64,000 bases of DNA from NCBI RefSeq assembly GCF_002803155.1, contig NZ_NNBP01000001.1, positions 372,001 to 436,000 of the forward strand. The letters are read 5' to 3'. Made by a program: the position numbers and the translations under genes. This DNA is from Streptomyces sp. CB02959 (GTDB taxonomy: Bacteria > Actinomycetota > Actinomycetes > Streptomycetales > Streptomycetaceae). Under the pieces are notes generated by a model, which had not been told where the DNA came from, searched no databases, and saw only the letters and a list, made by a program, of their open reading frames with translations. Below are positions 46,001 through 52,700 of this stretch, piece after piece; positions within the stretch are counted from its first letter, which is position 1; each line of letters starts with the position of its first letter.

Positions 46001-46687
46001 GCTGAGGTCCAGTTGGTAGGCGAGGCGGGCGGCCATGATGCTGGTGTCGGAGCCCATCAGGGCGTGCGCGGAGTACTCGGCCTGGGGCGCGAGTCCGGTG
46101 CTGCCGACGAGGGTGGCGACGGAGCGGCCGCGCAGCGCCGAGGCGTCCAGCGCCGCGTCCTCCAGGGCGTGGTAGCAGGATTCGAGCAGGATGCGCTGGG
46201 CCGCGTCCATCGCCGCGGCCTCGCGCGGGGCGATCCGGAAGAACGCCGGGTCGAAGAGCTCGCTGCCGGAGATGGCGCCGTAGCGCGGCGGGGCGGCGTC
46301 CGGGAAGTGCTCGCGCAGCAGGCCGAGAGCGACCGGGTCGTCGACCTCGGTGGTGCGGTCGGCGCCCTGGCTGATCACCTCCCACAGTTCGTCGGGGTTC
46401 TGCGCGCCGGCGGTGCGGCAGTGCATGCCGATGACGGCGACGGCCTCCGGCGGGGCCTGCCGGTCGAGCCGGGTCCGGACGTGTTCGGCGAGCCGGTCGA
46501 GGTCACCGGCCTCGGTCACCGCGCTGGTCGGCAGGTCCGTGCCGAAGTGCGCGTTGACCGCTTCGGTCAGCGCGACGGCCCGGTCCAGCCCGAGGTCCTG
46601 GAAGGAGGTCCGGTTGACCGCCTCGGGGGCGGCATCGAGGACGCGGGCCACGAGGTCCGCCAGCGCCTGCTTGACGTGGGGCGACAT
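43076..46687 (-). CDS. PKS C: (ACP-like)-KS-MT-ACP
   Basis: A 1203-residue AT-less module; OzmK-like. Residues 5-75 look like an ACP but have Arg36 where the phosphopantetheine Ser should be (LGLDRAVAL). KS at about 82-495: Cys239 (VDTACSSS), His374 (IEAHGTGT), His414, hence active. The post-KS linker ends near 650. C-methyltransferase at about 680-1060 with LEIGAGTGGTT (883-893). The final carrier is PCP-like with Ser1146 (VGGDSIL) and a helical tail suited to docking on the NRPS. With no KR it should deliver an alpha-methyl-beta-keto acyl chain to NRPS D, the right substrate for an intramolecular aldol with the amino acid alpha-carbon. AAGGAG lies 11 bases before the ATG; PKS B ends 16 bases upstream. 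Confidence 0.93.
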   Translation of the reverse strand: MSPHVKQALADLVARVLDAAPEAVNRTSFQDLGLDRAVALTEAVNAHFGTDLPTSAVTEAGDLDRLAEHVRTRLDRQAPPEAVAVIGMHCRTAGAQNPDELWEVISQGADRTTEVDDPVALGLLREHFPDAAPPRYGAISGSELFDPAFFRIAPREAAAMDAAQRILLESCYHALEDAALDASALRGRSVATLVGSTGLAPQAEYSAHALMGSDTSIMAARLAYQLDLSGPAMTVDTACSSSLVAVDLARRLLLSGESDLALAAGVYVANHPGTFVTMEALGTVSPGRACRPFDADADGMLVGEGVGVLVLKRLSDAVRDNDRILGVIRGSGTNQDGRTSGITSPSAPAQSALLRDVYRRNGIDMDRLRYIEAHGTGTSLGDPIEVHGLTEAFADFTDRRQFCAIGSIKANIGHTMGAAGVLGAIKVLLCLRHGQLPPATNFRDENKHADFEDSPVYVSRELAEWPPDGTASRLAGVSSFGYSGTNAHVIIEEYTAPERPARAVPRRRQLVPLSAKTEDQLREKAGALAAHLRAAGPGDAALLDVAYTLQVGREAFPERFAVAAGTVDELTTALDAFAGGATEVPGAHRGQVTDRRPGAPAPAAAGRDADALAAAWVTGATVDWPRLHTGSAPRRLALPGHPFVRDVFPHVWADGNAPGAAGQDPAPAHPEAGAVPSVLGALDAAAEEHLRSDPTAGDLEAALRSDVMVRELTQVCRRMLFASLRRMDVFEAAGERHSEAELARRLGVVDEHAALFRGLLGVLTDGGYLRADGAELVTTDQVADPSALTWDEDELAALKREVTADYPEMDGYFHLLTICLEEFPEVLTGRRKAHEVLFPGGSFDAVEAVYHSDGDTNGLVAGLVARYVRARRERDPEATVSVLEIGAGTGGTTAKVLPALDGTDGRLRYVYTDISRGFTQYGRNQYGKDHPFVTFAPLDIESAPTGQGFEAGSQDVVLACNVLHATRNIDDTLAHARQLLRPGGVLILLETTRAQDFFTLTFGLMGGWWSFEDDCRLPGSPLLSVALWRQALERGGFRAVRSLSPAPVREDQAYQAVVLAEKEGALEGPAQAARTASDRVVGEAPETSPAAVAPVAEPVAEPAPDAEPREPAGGSLQEVVVDAWREVLGVTTARPEDDFQEVGGDSILATQIISRLKSRFPFELDLGELFQARTLADMVQLLEAELIERIDELPEETISTLLA
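46463..46675 (-). other. Serine-less ACP-like domain at the N-terminus of PKS C
   Basis: Residues 5-75 of PKS C match the carrier-protein pattern (VKQALADLVARVLDAAPEAV, then FQDLGLD and TEAVNAHFGTDLP) but the attachment Ser is Arg36. It cannot carry substrate. It could serve as an intersubunit docking fold or be decaying. Confidence 0.65.
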
Positions 46688-46703
46688 TGACTCTGTTTCT
46701 CCT

Positions 46704-49700
46704 TCAGCTCCGCGCGGCGCGCGGTTGCGCGGTGGTCTCGGCCAGGTGTGCCCGGTTGGTCCGCAGGCGCTCCTCCTCGGTCGAGGAGGTCTGCTTGCGC
46801 AGGTGGAACAGGTGGTGTCCGATCCAGCCGTGCCGCAGCGGCCCGGCGAGGTCGGGGTCGGTGTCGGGGTCCGCGGGGTCGTGCGGGAGCAGCCGCTCGA
46901 TGACGAACCGGTTCCGGGCGAACACCTCGGCCCAGGTGCGCGCCGTCGGGACGCTGATCCCGGCGGCGGCGTCGACCAGATCGCCGCTGAGCGTGCACAG
47001 GACGTCCGCGAGGAGCACCTGGCCGCCGTCCACGACCGCCGCGTCCAGGTTCGCGAAGAGCGCCTGCTTGTCCTCGACGCGGTAGCAGCCGCCGACCGCG
47101 TACGCCAGGTCGTAGGTGCCCGGGAAGGGGTCGAGCGGGCCGCCGGAGTGGCACACCTCGGCCCGGTCCGCCAGGCCGCGGGCGTCGATCTCCCGCTCGG
47201 CGGTGCCGACCAGTTCCTTGTCGCCGGTCACGCCGTGCACGACGAGGTGCGGGTGGTCGGCGGCGAGGGCGAGCAGCGCGTCCGTGTCGCGGCAGCCGAA
47301 TTCCAGTACGGCACCGAGCTGTTCGGCGTCCGTACCGGCGAGCAGCAGCCGGTGCGGGGCCGGGGCCGCCGCCCGGTCGGCGGCCGGGGCGGGGGATCCG
47401 GCGGCCGGGGCCGGGGCGGGGGCGGCCGGGGCGGCGGGCTTGCGGGCCCCGCGGCCCGTGGTGAGCCGCTGCCGCAGGTAGGCGGCGAGCGCACCGGGCG
47501 CGGGCTGGTCGAAGACCAGGGTGACCGGCAGGCGCAGGCCGGTGGCCCGGTTGAGGCGGTTGCGGAGCTCCACCGCCGTCAGGGAGTCCAGGCCCAGCTC
47601 GACGAAGCCGGCGTCGGCGCCGACCGTCGCCGGGTCGATGACCAGGACCGAGCCGACCTGCCCGCAGACCAACTCCAGGAGCACGGCGTACTGCTCGTCC
47701 TCCGGGAGGTCGGCCAGGCCGTCGAGACCGTCCGGACCGGCGCCGCTGTCCGGCGCGGCGGCGGACGCCGCCCGGGGCACCGTCTCCAGCAGTGCGCGGT
47801 GCAGCGGGTGGCCGGCGCCCGCGTCGGCCTGGGTGCGCAGCGCGGCCAGGTCCAGGCGCATCGGCACCTGGAGCGGTGCGTCGGCGCCGCGCGCCAGGTC
47901 GAACAGCGCGAGGCCGTCCGCGGACGGCAGCGGCAGCAGGCCGCCGCGGGCCATCCGCCCGGTGTCGCCGTCGCTGAGGTGCTTGGTCAGGCCGGTGGCC
48001 TGCTCCCAGTAGCCCCATGCCAGGGAGGTGCCCGGCAGCCCCTGCGCCCGGCGGTGCTGGGCGAGGGCGTCGAGGAAGGAGCTGGCCGCGGCGTAGTTGG
48101 ACTGGCCGGGGTTGCCGAGCACACCGGCCGCGCCGGAGAACAGCACGAACTCGGCGAGGTCCGTCCCGCGGGTCAGCTCGTGGAGGTTCCAGGCGCCCTC
48201 GGCCTTGGGCCGCAGGACCCGGGCGAGCCGGTCCGGGGTCAGCGCGTCGAACACCCCGTCGTCGAGGTCGCCGGCGGTGTGCACGACGGTGCCGAGCGGG
48301 TGCTCGGCGGGCAGCGAGCCGAGGACCTCGGCGAGCCGGTCGCGGTCGGCGACGTCGCAGGCCAGCACGGTCACCCGGGCGCCCGCCGCGGTGAGTTCGG
48401 CGGTCAGTTCGGCCGCTCCGGGGGCTTCCGGGCCGCGGCGGCTGAGCAGCAGCAGGTGCCGGGCACCGCGTTCGGTCACCAGGTGCCGGGCGAGCATGCC
48501 GCCGAGGGTGCCGGTGCCGCCGGTGATCAGCACGGTGTGTGCCGGGTCCGGCCGCCGCGGCACCGTCAGGACGATCTTCCCGACGTGGCGGGCCTGGCTC
48601 ATGAACCGGAAGGCGTCCGGGGCGCGCCGCAGGTCCCAGGTGCGCCGGGGCAGGTGGTCGAGGACGCCCCGCTCGAAGAGGTCCACGATCTCGGCGAGGA
48701 TCTCGCCGATCCGCCGGGGCCCGGCGTCCACGATGTCGAACGCCCGGTAGCGGACCGCGAAGTGCGCGGTCGCGACCTGTGCGGCGTCGCGGATGTCGGT
48801 CTTGCCCATCTCCACGAACCGGCCGCCGCGCGGCAGCAGCCGCAGCGACGCGTCGACGAACTCGCGGGCCAGCGAGTCGAGGACCACGTCCACGCCGCGG
48901 CCGCCGGTGACGGTCCGGAACTTCTCCTCGAAGTCCAGGTCGCGGGAGGAGGCCAGGTGGTCGTCGGGCACCCCGAGGTCCCGCACCGCGTCCCACTTGC
49001 CCTCGCTCGCGGTGGCGAAGACCTCCGCGCCCAGGTGCCGGGCGAGCTGTACCGCGGCCATGCCCACGCCGCCCGCCGCGGCGTGCACCAGGACCGCCTC
49101 GCCGGACGTGAGGCCGCCCATGTCCACCAGGCCGTAGTAGGCGGTGGCGAAGGCGACCGGGACCGCGGCGGCCCGTTCGAAGGACCAGTCGCGCGGCATC
49201 CGGACCACGGTGTGCGCGTCGGCCACGCAGATCGGGCCGAGGCCGCTGGGGAACAGGCCCATCACCCGGTCCCCGACGGCGAGGTGGGACACCTCGGCGC
49301 CGACCTCGGTGACCACTCCGGCCCCCTCGGCGCCGAGCGTCAGCTCCCCGGGGTACATGCCGAGCGCGCCGAGCACGTCGCGGAAGTTGAGCCCCGCGGC
49401 GCGCACCTCGACCCGCACCTGACCGGGCGTCAGCGGTGCCTCGGCCGCGGGCCAGGGCAGCAGCGCCAGGTTCTCCAGGGTGCCGGCGCCGGCGGTGTCC
49501 AGGCGCCAGGCGGTGCCGTCGCCCGGCGGGACCAGCGCGCCGTCCGCCCCGAGCCGGGCCAGCCGGGGCACCGTCGCCGTTCCCTCGCGCAGGGCGAGCT
49601 GCGCCTCACCGGCGGCGAGGGCGGCCGCGACCGCCGCGGGCAGCGCGGCGGTCGACGCCTCCGTACCGTCCACGTCGACCAGCAGCAGCCGCTCGGGGTT

Positions 49701-52700
49701 CTCCGCCTGCGCGGCCCGCAGCAGGCCCCACACCGGGGCGTGCACCAGGTCGTCGACGTCCTCGCCGACGCGGGTGGACACCGCCCGCCGGGTCACCACC
49801 ACCAGGCGCGCCGCGGCCTGGCCCTCGTCGGCCAGCCAGTCCCGCACCAGGTCGAGGGCGCGTGCGGTGGCGGCCCGGATGCCGGCGGCCAGGTCGTCGG
49901 GCCGCCCGGTGGACAGGGACAGCAGCGCCGTCCCGCCGGCGTCGGACACGTCGTGGCCGGCGCGGCGCAGTTCCGCGACCAGGCCCAGTTCGTCGGGTCC
50001 GGCCGGGCTCCACGTCCCGGGGCCGGTGGCGGTCACCGGCAGCGGGGTCCAGTCCAGGTGGAGCAGGTCCTCGGGCAGGTCCTGGCGGACCGGGCCCGGG
50101 CGGCGGCCGGAGACCGGGCGCAGCACCAGGGAGTCGAGGACGGCCACGGGGCGGCCGGCGGCGTCGGCGACCGCGGCCGAGACCGCGTCGGTGCCGGCGC
50201 CGGTCAACCGCACCCGCACGGTGGCGGCTCCCCCGCCGAACAGCTGCATACCGGACCAGGAGAACGGGAGCAGTCCGCCGCCGTCGCGGACGAATCCGCC
50301 GAAGCCCATGGCGTGCAGGGCCGAGTCGAGCAGCGCGGGGTGCAGGCCGTAGCGGGCCGCGTCCGGCGCGTCGTCGAGCACGGCCTCGGCGAACACCTCG
50401 TCGCCGCGCCGCCAGACCGCGCGCAGCCCGCGGAACGCCGGGCCGTAGGCGTAACCGGCGTCGGCCATCACCTGGTAGTAGTCGTCCACCGGCACGGGTT
50501 CGGCGCCGGTCGGCGGCCAGACCGCGAGGTCGAAGCCGGCGTCGGGCTCGCCGGGGGCGAGCAGTCCGGCGGCGTGCCGGGTCCACGGCAGGGCCTGGTC
50601 CGTCCCGTCGGGCCCGTCCGCGGGCCGCGAGTGGACCTCGACCGGCCGGGCCCCGGTCGCGTCGGGTGCCTGGACGACGAGCTGGAGCCGCGCGCCGCCC
50701 TGCTCCGCCAGGGTGAGCGGTGCTTCGAGGGTGAGTTCCTCCAGCCTCCCGCAGCCCAGGCCCGCTCCGGCGTGCAGCGCCATCTCCACGAAGCCGGTGC
50801 CGGGGAACAGCACCGTGCCGGAGACCGCGTGGTCGGCGATCCAGGGGTGCGTGGCGAGCGAGACCTCGCCGCCGAACACCGTCCCGCCGTCGGCGAGCGG
50901 GACCACGGAGGTCAGCAGCGGGTGGCCGGTCGTCTCCCGGCCGGTGGCCGGGCCCGCCGGCTCGGCGGCGCGGGCCGCCGGGGCGGTGTCGTCGACCCAG
51001 CAGGCCCGGCGCTCGAACGGGTAGGTCGGCAGTCCGGACGTCCGCGCGGGAGTCCGGGCGCCGTGCAGTCCGGCCCAGTCGACCGCCGCGCCGCGCACCC
51101 ACAGGTCGGCCACCCGGCCGAGGTCGCGCTCGCGCACGGCGGCGTCCAGGCCGGTGGTGTCGATCCGTGCCGCGGTGGCCGCGAACACCGCGTCGGACGG
51201 CCGGCCGCGGCGCCAGCGGGTGAGGTGTCCGCGGAGCTCCTCGACGCCGGAGACCACGACCGCCAGACGGTGCGTCAGGTCCACCCGGCCGACCTGGAGG
51301 GTGTACGCGAGGTCGGCGAGGTCGGCCGCGGGCTGCTCCAGGAGGAAGTCCAGCCAGCTGTCGACGTAGGCCCCGAGCCGCTCCTGGGTGTGCGCGGACA
51401 GGGTGAAGAGGACCGGTCCGCGGGTGGCCGCGCGGGCGCGGGCCGGGGACTCGGGCGCCTCCTCCACCACGAGGTGCGCGTTGGTCCCGCCGCCGCCGAT
51501 GCCGGTGATCCCGGCCCGGCGCGGCACCGGTGCGCCGTCCACCACGACCCGGTCCCACGGCACGGGGGTGCCGGACAGGGCGAAGGGCAGCCGGTCGAGG
51601 TCGATGGCCGGGTTGTACTCCGCCGGGAGCCTGGTCGGGGGCAGGGTGCGGTGCTTCATGGCCAGGACGACCTTGAAGAGCTGCGCCATGCCCGCGGACG
51701 CCTCGCCGTGGCCGATGTTGGGCTTGACCGAGCCGACGCGGAACTGCCCGTCGGCGTCCGGCCGGTCCGCGAAGACCTGGGTGAGCGCGGTCATCTCGAC
51801 GGCGTCGCCGATCTCCGAGCCGTTGGCGGTGGCCTCCACGTAGCCGACCGTGCGCGGGTCGATCCGCGCGTCGCGCAGCGCGGCCCGGATCACCTCGGCC
51901 TGCCGCTGGGCGCTGGGGCTGGTGAAGCCGATGGTCCGCCCGTTGTGGTTCACGGCGGTGCCGCGGATCACCGCGCGCACCGGGTCGCCGTCGCGCAGCG
52001 CCTGCCGCAGCGGCTTGAGCAGCACCGCGCCGACGCCCTCGCCGGGGACGATGCCGCTGGCCTCGGCGCCGAACGAGGCGCAGTCGGAGCGGTCGGAGAG
52101 CAGCCCCACGGTGGACAGTTCGACGTAGGTGGACGGGTGCAGGTAGAGGTTCACGGCACCGGCCAGGGCCAGGTCGCAGCGGCCCGAGCGGAGGCTCTCG
52201 ACGGCCTCGTGCAGCGCCACGTGCGCGGAGGAGCAGGCGGTGTCCACGGCCTTGCTCGGTCCGCCGAGGTCGAACTGGAAGGAGACCCGGTTGACCATGT
52301 CGCCGAAGGAGGTGCGGGGCATCTCCAGCCGGCCTTCGGAGCCGAACCGGGTGAAGCCGTGCTTCGCGCCGCCCGCGAAGACCCCGATGCGTCCGCGGAC
52401 GTCGGCGGGGAGCTTGGACGGGGCGTAGCCGGCGTCCTCCAGCGCCTTCCAGCACTCCTGGAGGAACAGCCGCACCTGCGGGTCGGTGTTGCGGGCCTCC
52501 TGGTCGGTGAACTGGAACAGCGCGGGGTCGAACTCGTCGAAGCCGTCCAGGAAGGCGCCCCACTTGGAGGGGCTCTTGCGGACCACGTCCGCGCCCTCGG
52601 GACGCGGGTCGTAGTGCTCCCGCCAGTCCCAGCGGCGGTGCGGGATCTCGGTGACGGCCGAGCGTCCGTCCATGAGCAGCTGCCAGTAGCGCTGCTGGTC

